Shown: one piece after another, positions 31,359 through 43,272 of the stretch
How positions within the stretch are numbered: the stretch's first letter is position 1
Layout: each line of letters opens with the position of its first letter
Source: Undaria pinnatifida
Lineage: Eukaryota > Sar > Phaeophyceae > Laminariales > Alariaceae
Assembly: GCA_012845835.1 (NCBI GenBank)
Contig: JABAKD010000023.1
Coordinates: 17,352,751-17,416,750 of the forward strand
Length of the DNA: 64,000 bases
Direction of reading: 5' to 3'
Notes under the pieces: model-generated
What the model saw: only the letters and a program-made list of their open reading frames with translations
Database searches by the model: none
Told to the model about the DNA's origin: nothing
Translations under genes and position numbers: made by a program

Positions 31359-31906
31359 CAAACCAACCACAGATAAGGTACTACGGCGAGGCGAGCCCTC
31401 GTCGATATGGAGGGGAACACAGGCGCTAACACAAGGGAGAAGTCATGCGAAAAACCTCCCGTGGGCCATCGGCAAGGCGGGGGGTTAGACGAGGAAATGA
31501 CAAATACCCGGGATGGAAGGTGTCAACACCTACAGCCCCGCTAGGGGAGGAAGTTTTTAGACGAAAAAAAACAAAGCAGAACAAATACAGCACATGAAAC
31601 ATAAAATATGACACACAGACCCGTACACTGATCGCCCCCCGGCTCTGGGCTGAGGAGGGTGTCGGCAGGGCGAAATTGAACAATGACAAAAAGGCGATAG
31701 CCCTGCGCCTCAGATAGCGGCGTTTTACCCGAACCCTGATCCGGCACAGAGCAGGGGGTTCGGCAGGACAGAAAAAAAAAAATGGAAAGAACCGCCCCAA
31801 CTCGATGAAGACCCTCAGGACACTACGAACGACCCAAAGACGAAGACGCAAAACTCATAACTCCAAAAAAATGAAGAACTATCGAGGAGCGGTGGTGGCT
31901 TGGAAG

Positions 31907-34170
31907 TCAACTGGCCACGGCCGCGCCTCGAGATTCGTCTACGTTACGTTGGATTCCCCGAGGAAACGCACTGGCGATGTGAACTTGCAAGCACCAAGAG
32001 CCTCGTACGGCTCCCGTTGAAGTCGTGTAGCGCGCCGGGGGAAGAGGGAGTTTAATCGGTCCCGGGTCGTCCAGAAAGCGGACCAGGTATACCTTGTCCT
32101 CGGTAGTGCTCGCGCTGATTTTTCCTAGCCACCATAAACCACCGTCTCCCTTGTGCCAAAAATGGGCTCCCTTAGGGAGTACTGTGTCGTGGTAGCGACG
32201 GAGCCAATCGGCGCGGGGAACACAGGCGTAGCCCGGCGCTAGGAAACGTTCCCCGTTGTTGCGGGAGAGCTCACGCTGTGCCGCTCCGATCCGCATTCGG
32301 CGGTAAAGGCGGTTGGTTTGGCGGTGCTGGTCCGGGGTTCTGGCCCAATAATGCAAGATGTGGGAGCGGGAGAGGTGAAGGTCCATTTCCCGCTCCCAGG
32401 AGGGTTCGGAGAGTCCCGCCCAATGCGTCTTGTATAGCACCGCGATGACGCCACCTCGCCCCCGTACCGACTGATGACCAGTGATCTGCTCCACCTCCAG
32501 CCGTTGGAGGGGAGTCAAAACGTCGTCTTGAGTGACGTGGTACGGTGGGGACTTCTTGGAAAATGTTTTGAGCACATACTGTGTCAGCCCCGCCGGTAGG
32601 TATTTGGGCATGTCCCCGCTGTCGATGGGGTTGGCACAGGGTTTGAGGCGCTCGATGGCCACACACCGACGAGCGTCCGAACCAGGCAGGTGGGAAGGGA
32701 GATCCAAATAAACGAGGTTGTTCCCGAGCGGCGAGCCGTCCGGGGTATCGGCGGCGGAGCAGGGATCGACGGCCAGGACCTTGTATGGGCCCGTCTAGTT
32801 AAGCGCGAGTTTGGCCTTGAGTACCTTGGCGTCGGTGTTCGCCTTCACACCCTGGCGGATGGTAGAGGCAGAATTGTATACCCATGCCCAACTACCCACA
32901 GTGAAGTTAGGTGCTGGACGCAGCGCGTCGGTGAGGGCGGAGTTTATGCGGTTAACACGGGAAACGGTGAGGGCGTGGTGTGCGCGGACAATGTCATTCG
33001 CGCGCTTTTGCCGATTGGTGGCCAAATCGCAATAGGCCAGGTGGTCACGGGTCAGACTATGGTGTCCCACGACACCTGCGCGGTCGAAAACCGTCAGGGG
33101 GAGCCGTGAGAGTCTGCCCATGTGGACCTCGTTGGGCGCCAAACCCGTCGCCGCGCTGACAGAGTTGTTGTAAGCGAATTCTACGTGGGGCAGATGCAAG
33201 TCCCAGTCGTCTTGTCGCTCGTTAATGACCAGGCCAGCATTTGTGCCATAGTGTGACTTAACCGCTCAACGCCCCCGTTACAGTTGGGGTGATAGGCGCT
33301 TGTAGCAAGCTTGTGTACACCCAACAGCTGATGTGCAGATTGTGAAAGCTTGAAACAGAACTGCAGTCCGTTGTCCGAGAGTATGGTGCGCGGGCACCTC
33401 CACAAGGGGATGTATTGGTTCACCACGATATTGGCTGTACCTTCCGCGGTGAACTCAGCGGCAGTGACGGGGAACATGTCGGCTCGACGACTGAAGCGAT
33501 CGGTGAACAGCAGGATGTAGGTGTTACCTCGTGGTGTGACCGGAAGGGGGCCGAAGTAGTCAACACTGACGGCGATAACTGGACCTCCTGACAGAGGCAT
33601 TGTGATGATGGGCCAGCGGACAGTCAGCCGTGGGGTTTTCCGCGCTTGGCACTTCAAGCAGTGGCGAAGACACCACCGGGTGCACACACTCATGCCAATC
33701 CACCAATAAAAACACTTCAGCATGCGCAACGTGCGCGTGGTGCCAAGGTGGCAGGAGACCGTCGAGTGGCAAGCTTGCATGATCCAAGGGCGCATGAGCA
33801 CGTGAACGTAGATGCGAACTGGCTCGTCGTTTAGCAAGCAAGCAGCTCGCCCCACAGAGTTCGGTTTGTCAGAGCTTGTTGGCGGGAGTGTCGGGTTACG
33901 GACGAGTAGGACGAAGTCGACGTCGGTTGTATGTAGTCGACCCTTACCCGCCAGTTCCTGAATGTCTGAGACGGAGGGACGCTTGGGCGAGGGGTAGCAT
34001 GCCCAGAAGTCGGGTGGCAGGGCCGACGGCCGGCCGATGGAGATGTAACGTATCGTGGCCTGGCACGTCGGCTCTGCGTATTGTTCGCTTTTCTAATCCG
34101 CATGTGAATAACGCGCAAAGGAATCCGCGAATCGCAAATCAGCAGCGTCGCCGAGGGCATCCGACCTTGT
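31907..34170 (-). pseudogene. pol: E2 integrase with chromodomain and Tudor-like tail
   Basis: The frame 33855-33181 carries the HHCC domain (His30, His36, Cys66, Cys69 counting from 33855) and the complete DDE core: Asp99 (SVDYFGPLP), Asp161 (ILSDNG), Glu197 (GGVERL), so D,D(35)E exactly. A frameshift near 33200 leads to 33199-32795, which ends in a TAG at 32795-32797 where E1 has Trp (LALNWTGPYKVLAV). 32707-31907 holds the chromodomain (about 32500-32340; THWAGLSEPSWERE, HILHYWAR) and a Tudor-like segment (about 32180-32014; FWHKGDGGLWWLGK, VYLVRFLDDPGP). Upstream linker motifs reach about 34170. Chromodomains of gypsy integrases guide insertion to marked chromatin. Confidence 0.88.
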
Positions 34171-35690
34171 AAGTGTAGCCGGCGTTTCACCAGGAGGAGG
34201 CGTAAGCCGTAGGAGCGGAGTTCCCATAGGCTCTGCGTGGTTGTGGTCGGACGGAAGTGGTACCGTGCAGGCCGGCGGGTCGGCAAGAGTAGGGGTCGCG
34301 GCGACTGGCGGAGCCGGCCGCGACCGTCGAGCTCGCAGCGGAGTTGCAACTCGTCTGGACGATGGCTGAGGGACCCCGCCGGGCCCGAAGCCATAGTCGA
34401 CAGCAGGAGGTGCCTTACTAGCTGCTGTTGCTGAACGCCGGCGCGTCCGAGTGGAGATGCGGTCCGATTAAGGCGTCATCGTCTGGGGCGCCGGAGATCC
34501 AGGCGAGGTTGGGACGGACGCCGTCGGGCCCATGGGCTCGACGGGGTTTGTCCCTTGTACCGAGCTCCGGGAAGGAGTCGGGTGGGCCACAGATGTCGTG
34601 GCAGCCGGGGCTTCGGCAGAGTACTCGTTGGTCACGGTGGGTACAGCAAAAACCGAAGTGAAATCGTAGTCGGCTGTACGCGAGCCCCCGCCTCGGCCGG
34701 GCGAGCTATCGACGGTGGCGGTGGATGCAGAAACACGAGCGACGAATCTCCTGGGGAAGCAGAAAGGCCGTCAATCCTTATACGTGGCTCGTGTGTGCGA
34801 AAATCGTGAAACGCGGTAGAGGTGAGAGGGAGCCCACCCAAGGCAGCATGTTCAGTGCGGGGCACGAGCCCACCCAAGACAGTGCTTTCGGCGAGGGGTT
34901 CGAGTCCACTCAAAGCAGTGCTTTCGGTGTGGGCACAAGCTCACCCATTACAGTGTTTTCGGCGAGGGCGCGAGTCCACCCACACCGACCCCTGGGATCG
35001 GTGAAGAGGGAGCGCGCAGCCCGCGGGTCCGTAGGAGGTAGATACCGCTTTCTCCAACGGGGTTGGGGCTTGGCAACCCCACGGGGTTGAAGTTTGTCAA
35101 GCCACTGCGGCCGTACTCCGTAACAGGCTCTGGAAAACGGGCCAGAAAAATCGGCGATGCCCTTGGCGCTGCCTTTGCGGTACTCGAGTGTGCAATCGAA
35201 CGCGGTGACGAACTCAAGCTACCACTGGACTCGTGCATTGAGGGTCCCCACTTTGCCAGTGCTCTCCTATGTCTTGTGGCCGGAGGATATGCGGACCTTT
35301 GTTCTCCACAGTACCCTCCGAGGTATTTGGTAGCCCAAACAATGCTGTCGGTCCCCAAATCTAGATAGGAGTCCAGTGCCTCTCCACGTCGAGCGTTGCT
35401 CGACATATATACGCGTTTTTCATAGTGAACGAAACGTCGTCCAGCGTCACAGTACCCTCGACGAAACAGGGGCCGTGTTCTGACAGCGAAAAGTCAGGGG
35501 CGACGCCAGAAGCTATCTCCAAAACTCCACGGCTTTTAATTGGCCAACGCGCTCGAGAAATAGGTCGGAAACGCCGAAGGGAAAGCTTTGCGAGCGCTGG
35601 CCGCTGTGAACGGTCCGGTTGCGGCGCGGACGATATTTATTTGTTCTTGCACTCGCAGTGCAGGTGCGGAACCGACTAGGGGAGGCCGGG
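34171..35690 (-). other. E2 Ala/Ser-rich region with 36-bp repeats, position of the missing RT
   Basis: Counterpart of E1 6925-8372. It contains the 36-bp repeat at 34832-34970 (LGGLVP-type 12-residue units). The frame 35406-34948 starts with SSNARRGEALDSYLDLGTD, which I cannot assign. No RT or RNase H motif in any minus frame I could read. Confidence 0.55.
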
Positions 35691-35697
35691 CGCGCCG

Positions 35698-36251
35698 ACC
35701 CGGTCTCGTTGTCGCAAATAGCTTCGCGAACGGCAGAAAGTGCCTCACCGAGCAAGTTTTTCCTCTCCCCTGGCATGGGTTGTTGGCCCTGGGACCATCC
35801 GCCCGGAGACCAATGCCCCACACTGGGTTCAGAGGGCTGGATTCAGCCAGAAGCTTGTTGTCAGAGCTCAAAAGGTGATTTTTCTTATGGCTGAATTCTG
35901 CTTGAATTTGGCGTAGGTGCCAGATAACACGGCGTTTTGCATCTCCCTGTCCCCAACAGCGGAGTCAAAGTTGCGCACGCCTCGACCGATGCGTTTGCGT
36001 GTGCTTGGACGAGGCGATGACATTATGAGCCCCACTGCTCGATGGTCTTGCAAAAACTTGGTCTTTTCGGCCATCATGTCCTGCTCCGCGCAAGAATATG
36101 GCACGTCGTCCACGGCAAACGACGAAGGGCACCACGGTGGAAAATGGGATTGGGACTGCCAGAATAACACCACTTTGTCTGTGGAGTATTCGAGAGAAGG
36201 GTCAAAAGCCGTGTTGGAATTTGGGGCTGCAATGTCCCCGTCCGGGAACAC
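35698..36251 (-). pseudogene. E2 NADAR (YbiA-like) domain
   Basis: The best NADAR copy. The frame 36251-35868 reads without a break from GDIAAPNSNTAF through KVVLFWQ, FAVDDVPYSCAEQDMMAEKT, HRAVGLIMSSPRPS, RKRIGRGVRNFDSAVG and GTYAKFKQNSAIRK. An A-run shift near 35868 leads to DNKLLAESSPLNPVWGIGL with the Trp intact. A second shift at the A5 run near 35760, shared with E1, leads to GERKNLLGEALSAVREAI. The active-site Glu of the SCAEQ block is present. Against typical family members YMMAE reads DMMAE, and the usual Asp before the WGIG block is Asn. Length (about 160 residues) fits the family. The cargo's role is unknown; ADP-ribose or riboflavin-intermediate hydrolysis is the family activity. 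Confidence 0.88.
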
Positions 36252-36845
36252 CAGGCCTCGGGAGCACGACGCGAATCCGAACCCGTGGTATCTCGCCTCG
36301 GGTCTTTCTTCGTTCGTTGGCGGAAAGGCGCGAGAATCCGCTCTAACTGCGCCCGAAAAATGGCAAAAACCGACGGTGCAAACCCGTCGGTAGCCTCGTG
36401 GGACATTTGTGGGTCTCCAATGTCCCCTTCTGGGAACACCAGTCCTCGGCTATTTGAGCCTGTAATGTCCCCTTGCGGGAGCACCAGGCCTCGGGAGCAA
36501 CATGCGAGTCCGAACCTGGAGTTTCTCGCCTCGGGTCCTCCTCACTCGCTGGCGGAAACTCGTAAGAAGCCGCCCTCATTGCACCCGAAAAAAGAGTCCA
36601 ACACCGACGGTGCCAAACCGTCGGTAGCCTCGTTGGGTATTTGGTTCTGCAATGTCCCCGTCTGGGAACACCAGTCCTCGGCTCTTTGGGCCTGTAGTGT
36701 TCCCCTCAGGAACACCAGGCCTCGGGAGCACGACGCGAGTCCGAACCCACGGTTTCTCGCGTCGTGGCCTCTTCGCGTTTCGGCGTATAATCGCAAGAAA
36801 ACTGCTCTAACTGCGCCCGAAGAGGCAGGGGCTCTGAGCTGTTTC
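36225..36845 (-). repeat. ~230-bp tandem repeat upstream of NADAR, E2
   Basis: Same repeat as E1 8895-9515, with anchors near 36236, 36470 and 36703. It overlaps the beginning of the NADAR frame, whose first residues are a repeat remnant. Confidence 0.8.
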
Positions 36846-38189
36846 TGCTTGACGAGAGGCGCGATTCTTCCGTAAATCTACGGGAATAGTGTCCAGCTGG
36901 TCAGCATGGAGGCCGTGGAGTCACCACTGGCCCGTCGCGCAGTGTCGGATCTTCTTCCTGTGCCACTGGGGCAGACGTAGCCTGAAACACATGGGGTAGC
37001 GTGTTAAAAGACGAAGCAGGGTCCGTAAACCCTGTGGGCGTCTTCTGGAGCGGGGCTCGGGCAAGGCAATAATATTTTTACCCGAGGAGGCTCTCTTCCG
37101 TTATGTATCTTGGAGAAGGGAGACGAGGTAGCTAATCTTGTCGACTCCTCCTTGATGGAATAAAGGACAGAGCGCCCGCTGTTATCGTGAGCAAACACCG
37201 GATCGAGCCTCGCAAAAGATCTCGGTGTTTTAGTGTTGGCCTTCGCACACCTCAAATCGACCGCCACCTCGTGGTCAGAAAAAGTGTTTCGAGGGTCGAC
37301 CGTCCCACACCTCAAACCGACCGCCACCGCCTGGTCAGGGAGAGGGGGGGATGAACACATACGCGTAAAAAGGCGGCGCGCCGTGGCCGCAGCTATATTG
37401 TTGCGCGGCGCGTGCCTGGGGGGGGATCGCCCAAAGCGCAGGCCCCCGTGCCATTGATGGGGGCGGCTTTGGAGCGCATACCCCCATTGCTGAGTTTATG
37501 CCGCGGCTGAGGGGTACGGCGCCGGAAGCGCGGTTCCCGTTGCCTGACTCAGACCATGACCGGGGGGAACGTCGCTGAAAGTGCGCGTTCTCGCCGTCAA
37601 GAAAGAAAGAAAGAAAAGAAAAAAAAATACCTGGCTGGAGGAAACCACGCTTGAAGCGCTAGTTCCCGCCGCCTGTACTACGCCGTGAGAATCGTCCGCA
37701 GACGGCGTAGGAGCCCGTGGGCTCTTGAGAGGCAATCTGTGCTGCGTTACTGGACAGGCTAGCAACAGAACACGAGCATCTTCTGAAACCAAAATAGGAA
37801 CCCCCGACAGTGTTGTCGACGGTGCCGTACCGCCGTCGAGCTGTCGATTGCCGTTACGGAATGTGCCAGGATGGCGCCCAAATTTATTTTCACCCGGGTT
37901 GTGGGCGGCTCCAAAGTGCATTCGAGGAGCAGGAGCGGGGGCAGAAGAGGCGGGCGAGCGCAGGATACCACCATGGTGATCCGACGTGTATGTGGTATCG
38001 TTGTGACAGTTTACCTGGCCCTGATCCAGAAAGATGGCGACGATTTTTCTTGTGGTTGTTCGGGCGAGAAGATTTGTCGTCTCGGCGGTAGCAGACCATG
38101 CGTGTGTGTCAACGTCGGTGTGCGTCATCGTCGCCAAGTTGGCCTAGTTCAGGGTTCAAGCAGCCACTCGCACTAATGAAAGGATGCCT
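36846..38189 (-). other. E2 uncharacterised segment, counterpart of E1 9516-10868
   Basis: Ser/Pro/Arg-rich frames without a recognised domain. The frame 38137-37496 is open for 213 codons but unlike any protein I know. Confidence 0.35.
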
Positions 38190-40230
38190 ACAATGCTTGA
38201 AGGAATGGTTGTCTTCGTGGCAGTTGAGGGAAAGCCCCCGGTTTTCTCGGAGGGCATCAGCGCGAGATGAAAGGAGGCCGCTCCAAAGGGGAGGGTCGTC
38301 TGTCTTAAACGAGGCCTTAAAGGCGAAAACTTCTGCATAATGATGCTCTTCTAGTGGCGAGCAGTTCGATGTGTGGTCAAGCCAAGGGTCAGATGAATCA
38401 TCGATGGGCATGGCAGTTGAATGATGGCTCGATCCCGTCTGCCACGAAAGCGACTGGGACGGCATTCGGCCCTGGCCGCGCCCATGATCGGCGGGCCGGG
38501 GCCCCGACAGGGCGCATGACCGCGCTCCCGTCAAAGAAACAGGGAGAGACAAAAAATGTTTCGCCGTTGACGGGAGGTGTCTTATTAGTCACTAAAAGCC
38601 CGCCCCATAGCATCCAACGAGGCGTATGGCCGCGGGTTTGTTGCCTTCGAACCAGGGTACAACGCAGGCAGGAGAGCCGGAAATTGCTCATTCGCCGCCA
38701 CCCGAACCACCTCCAACACCACATCCGTCCCCGGAGACAAAACACGCTCACTCCCCGTTAGCGGTCCGCATAAGTACGCGAACCTCCCCGCTAAAATCAG
38801 AAAAAGGCATGCCGTTACACATTCCAAAAGTATGCAACTTAGTGTAGCCCTTCTCCGTGTCAACCCCGTCGAAATGCGTGATCAGCAGACGCAACAGAAG
38901 GGTGAAAGCCTCAGGCCCAGATGCTCCTCCTGCCATGGCTTTTGACACTTTTTGCCTGCTACCACGACCACCTCGCTGTGGTCCGTGCTCGAGGACGAAG
39001 ACGAGCGGGAGAAGGTTGACGAGCCGTCCCACGCTGAACGTCCTCTCACGCCATTCCTCCGCCCTCCGTTGCCTCCGCCAGAGCTGCGGCCAACTGTCCC
39101 GGTTGTTGGACCGAAGTTGCCCCCTCGGCGGCGCTCTCAGGCACACCAGCACCCGATGCGGTGTCACCCCCGCGGCGGTGGTGGTGATCGCCACCCCCAC
39201 CGTTTTTGCCGCCACCCCCACGGTTACGATCCCCGCGGTCGCTAGTGTGGCGAAATTTTCCCCGGTTTCGTTCTGCCAACCCTTCCTCCGGGGTTCGGCC
39301 AAAAGACAGGGTCGGGGTCCTCATCGTAGGCTATCAGCAGGGCCTTGACGAGGGCAAGGGTCGGGGCGGCTCTCGTCTGTCTAGCATAGGGCGTACAATC
39401 CACGCGAGCCCAGGCCGCTTCCACTGAGGACGTCCGCTTGCCGCGACGCCGGCCACTCTGACGGGAGGAGGGCGCAGGCCGTTTCCACCACCGCGGTCGC
39501 CAACGCTGAGGGGAAGTCTACCCTCGGTGCAGACGCCATGCCCACGACGATGCCCTTGAAAAAGGCGTCGTTCCCGGGCCGTGGTCGCTGGGATGCGACA
39601 CCCTGCGGGCGCGACGAAGGCAAGGGGGCCGCGGTAGCTCCCGCCGCAGCCGCCGCAACTGATTGGGCGAGGGCTTGTTGCGCCCTCTTCGCTACCAGGG
39701 ACGCCTCCCGCGCAGCGGTCTTCGCCTGCTCGATATCTTCGTCAAACCGACGTCGGCGTGCTATCGTCTGGTTGGCGTCGTCGAGCGCCCGCTGGGTCCG
39801 CGCCGCCGCGTATGCCAAGTCCAAGGGGGCGGCATGGGCGCCCCGGTCCCGGGAACTCTGGGGGTGGCGCTCTGTCGAGCGCGGAGAGCCCAGGTGGCGG
39901 CGGTGGTGCCCTGTCGAGCGCGGGCGGGGGCAGCTGGTGGCGCTCCCCCGGGGCTGGCGAGAGCTGGCGTCGAGACGCCCCCGAGTCCGGTGGGGGTTGG
40001 TCCGTCTTCTTTTCAGCGCGAACCGGCGAATCGACCCTCTTGGTTGGTGGGAACGGGTGGAGGTATGGTGCTCCGTTATCTGTCTCGTCACCGGAACCCG
40101 CCACCGGTGGTTCCCCCGTCTCGAGTCGCGGCATCTCGAGCGAGCTCTCCCTGCCTCGTGGGCATCCAGGTTGGGGTGCGTGGAAGACCTCGGCCTGCCC
40201 CAAGTAGCCCGCTTCCTCACTGGTAGACAT
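38190..40230 (-). pseudogene. gag: E2 gag-like region
   Basis: Starts at the minus-strand ATG 40230 (MSTSEEAGYLGQAEV). An N-terminal Pro-rich frame (40230-39742) shifts into 40220-39381, which carries the coiled-coil stretch (LDDANQTIARRRRFDEDIEQ ... LVAKRAQQALAQSV) and FFKGIVVGMASAPRVDFPSA. Arg/Gly/His-rich and capsid-like parts (ITHFDGVDTEKGYTKLHTFG, GMPFSDFSGEVRVLM) follow in 39302-38585. The terminal knuckle-like SLNCHEDNHSFKHC lies at 38190-38231, with Ser for the first Cys as in E1. Confidence 0.7.
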
Positions 40231-40639
40231 GTTGCTTGTTGTCTGTATGGCGGGCAGCGGAAGGAGGGGGTGTGGGGGAAGGTAGCGGGATGGGAACGAC
40301 GCGTGAAAAAGCTATGGAGACAGATATATTGTTGTGGTGTCCCTGCTGAAAGTAGCGATGTATCTGTGTTTCAGTAAACAGCAAGACATGGGCCTCGACT
40401 CCGTCCAGCATCAGTGATGGTAGCAGCCACGCCAACTAGCCGTATAAAAGGAGTACAGCAGTAAGAAGGGTACCATCCACCAAAACCGCAACATAAGAGC
40501 AGCGCCCAGTCTGACCGTAGGGTATACGGGTAACGCCCGCACGAATCGCAGTGAAATCAGCCAAAACTGGGCAGCACTGACCCTAACCGCGGTGCAGGGG
40601 GTGCAACACAGTATAGGTTCGTCCGCAGCCATCGGACTT

Positions 40640-41920
40640 AAACAGGCATCATTCAACCTAGGCGGGGGGGTAGCACAGGAAAGCGTCGCCCAAAACGCCG
40701 ACGCTCATCGTACCAAAACAGGCAGCATTTAACCTAGGTGTAATATAGGGGTGAAAGCACAGTGAAGAGTCGCCCAACACGCTGACACTCACCGCACCAA
40801 AACAGGCAGCATTTAACCTAGGTGTAGTGTAGGGGTGGAAGCACAGTGAAAGGTCGCCCAACACGCTGACACTCATCGCACTAAAACAGGCAGCATTTTA
40901 TCTAGGTGTAGTGTAGGGGGCAGCACAGTGAAGGGTCGCCCAACACGCCGACACTCATCGCACCAAAACAGCCAGCATTTGACCTAGGTGTAGTGTAGGG
41001 GGGTAGCACAGTGAAAGGTCACCCAATACGCTGACACTCATCGCACCAAAACAGGCAGCATTTACCCTAGGTGTAGTGTAGGGGTGGAAGCACAGTGAAG
41101 AGTAGCCCAACACGCTGACACTCATCGCACCAAAACAGCCAGCATTTAACCTAGGTGTAGAGTAGGGGTGGAAGCACAGTGAAAGGTCGCCCAACACGCT
41201 GACACTCATAGCACCCAAATAGGCAGCATTTACCCTAGGTGTAGTGTAGGGGGTAGCACGGTGAAGGGTCGCCCAACACGCCGACGCTCATCGCACCAAA
41301 ACAGCCAGCATTTACCCTAGGTGTGGTGTAGGGGGGTAGCACAGTGAAAGGTCGCCCAACACGCTGACACTCATCGCACCAAAACAGGCAGCATTTAACC
41401 TAGGTGTAGAGTAGGGGTGGAAGCACAGTGGAAGGTCGCCCAACACACTCACAATCATCGCACCAAAATAGGCAGCATTTAACCTAGGTGTAGTGTAGGG
41501 GTGGAAGCACAGTGAAGGGTCGCCCAACACGCCGACACTCATCGTACCAAAACAGGCAGCATTTACCCTAGGTGTAGTGTAGGGGGGTAGCACAGTGAAA
41601 GGTCACCCAACACGCTGACACTCATCGTACCAAAACAGGCAGCATTTACCCTAGGTGTAGAGTAGGGTTGGAAGCACAGTGAAGAGTCGCCCAACACGCT
41701 GACACTCATCGCACCAAAACAGGCAGCATCTAACCTAGGTGTAGTGTAGGGATGGAAGCACAGTGAAGAGTCGCCCAACACGCTGACACTCATCGCACCA
41801 AAACAGGCAGCATTTACCCTAGGTGTAGTGTAGGGGGGCAGCACAGTGAAAGGTCACCCAACACGCCGACACTCATCGCACCACAACAGGCAGCATTTAA
41901 CCTAGGTGTAGTGTAGTACC
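40640..41920 (-). repeat. 84-bp tandem repeat in E2 leader, about 16 units
   Basis: CCTAGGTGTAG(T/A)GTAGGG anchors recur every 82-85 bp from about 40656 to 41900. The minus-strand frame reads the 28-residue repeat containing SVLGDLSLCFHPYTTPRLNA across up to five units without a stop. Confidence 0.93.
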
Positions 41921-43272
41921 AACACCAGCTGTAGAAAAATGTGCACGCCCACAGTCGAATAGAAAGGCTGTTTGCCCCCAAAGGTACCGCATCAAACGGG
42001 CTGATCTCCACTGCACTATGAAAAGCTGTGAAGCGCAGTATCTCCGCGAACTGTGTAGTAAGCGCTCTGTAACGGGCAGTAGCTGTCTGAACATGTGCAG
42101 AGAAGAAGAAAAAAAAATCCCAGCGTAAACCTGAAGGGCAGCACATGTACCAACAGTAGCAGAAAGGCAGCGTTTGCGCCCACAGTAGTATAGTGCTTAG
42201 CATCTCCGCCAACTGTAAACCGCATTTCAACTGGCAATACCCGTCGTGACAGCTGCAAAAAAAAAAATGCAGCATTTATCCTAGCGGCTTTGTGGAGGGG
42301 CAGCACATGTACCGGCAGGAAGACGGCCTAACTCCCGGACAGCAGAAAGAACAAATCCGTACCCACTCCCACCGATAAAGGGACAGTTACGTTGACAGCA
42401 GTGCAGAGTGCCGCACTGTCACAGCTGTGCATACACAGAAAGTGGTATTATAGTCCCCGCGTACCCGTGAATGGTGGAATATAAGGCATCGCACACACCA
42501 ACAGCCTTGCCCAAAAAAGCCAGCACAGAGTTTCAGCGTTCACTAGGTTCAAGTTCTAGTCACGGGGGGGCCAGGACAAAAAACAAACCTCTCGAATCGA
42601 ACTTGCAAGGAGCATTCGCACAGCAGTGGAGGGTGTCAGAGCTGCGGTGCTGTAACTGTGGACGCTGGGGCAGTGAAGGGTCGAGCTATGTGGTGGATGG
42701 GCAGGAGCAAAGTAGGCGACTTGGCTGCTGTACAGTGACTTCTACAGCAGAGAATCCGGCGGTATATGGCAGGCATTGACAGCGAGCCCATTGTGCTGCA
42801 CTGTAGTTGGTACCTCTGCAAAAATGATGGTGGTTGAAGCTACGCGACGCACAGCAGTAGTGGAACGCTGTTGATCGAGAAAGATCGGAGAGGGGTTCGA
42901 GGTGCGTCAAGTTAGTAGCTGTACTAATTTAAGCAGAAAGGGAGCAGCTGTTTGTTCGACGGACAAGACGGATCGACGTATGTACTGAAACCCATACGAT
43001 AACGCGTGTACTGGAGAATTCGCCAAACGAAAAAGCCCAAACATTCCACGAGCACCGCCTGTTCCTTCCGGGATCACAAGGAAGGAGCCCCGACATGAGC
43101 TACTATAGCACGGTGCCCGTAGTCCGAGGGGGTCCCGCGAAGGGCGGTCTGACTCCGACAGCAAAGGTGTATGCTGGTCGATGGGCTCTCTCAGCAAGTG
43201 AAGTCCCCGTCGAAGGTCATTCGAAGGGTTGATTCCAGTATGCTTGTCCGTGGCATGTCGTGCATATATGCC
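41921..43272 (-). other. E2 distal leader
   Basis: Non-coding leader. 41921-42500 has no counterpart in E1; 42500-43272 matches E1 14330-15100. Confidence 0.45.

Noticed and set aside
39538-40377. Plus-strand 279-codon frame and similar plus frames opposite the gag regions
   Set aside because: The opposite strand carries the gag-like protein and the elements are oriented minus. The plus frames are GC-rich shadows.
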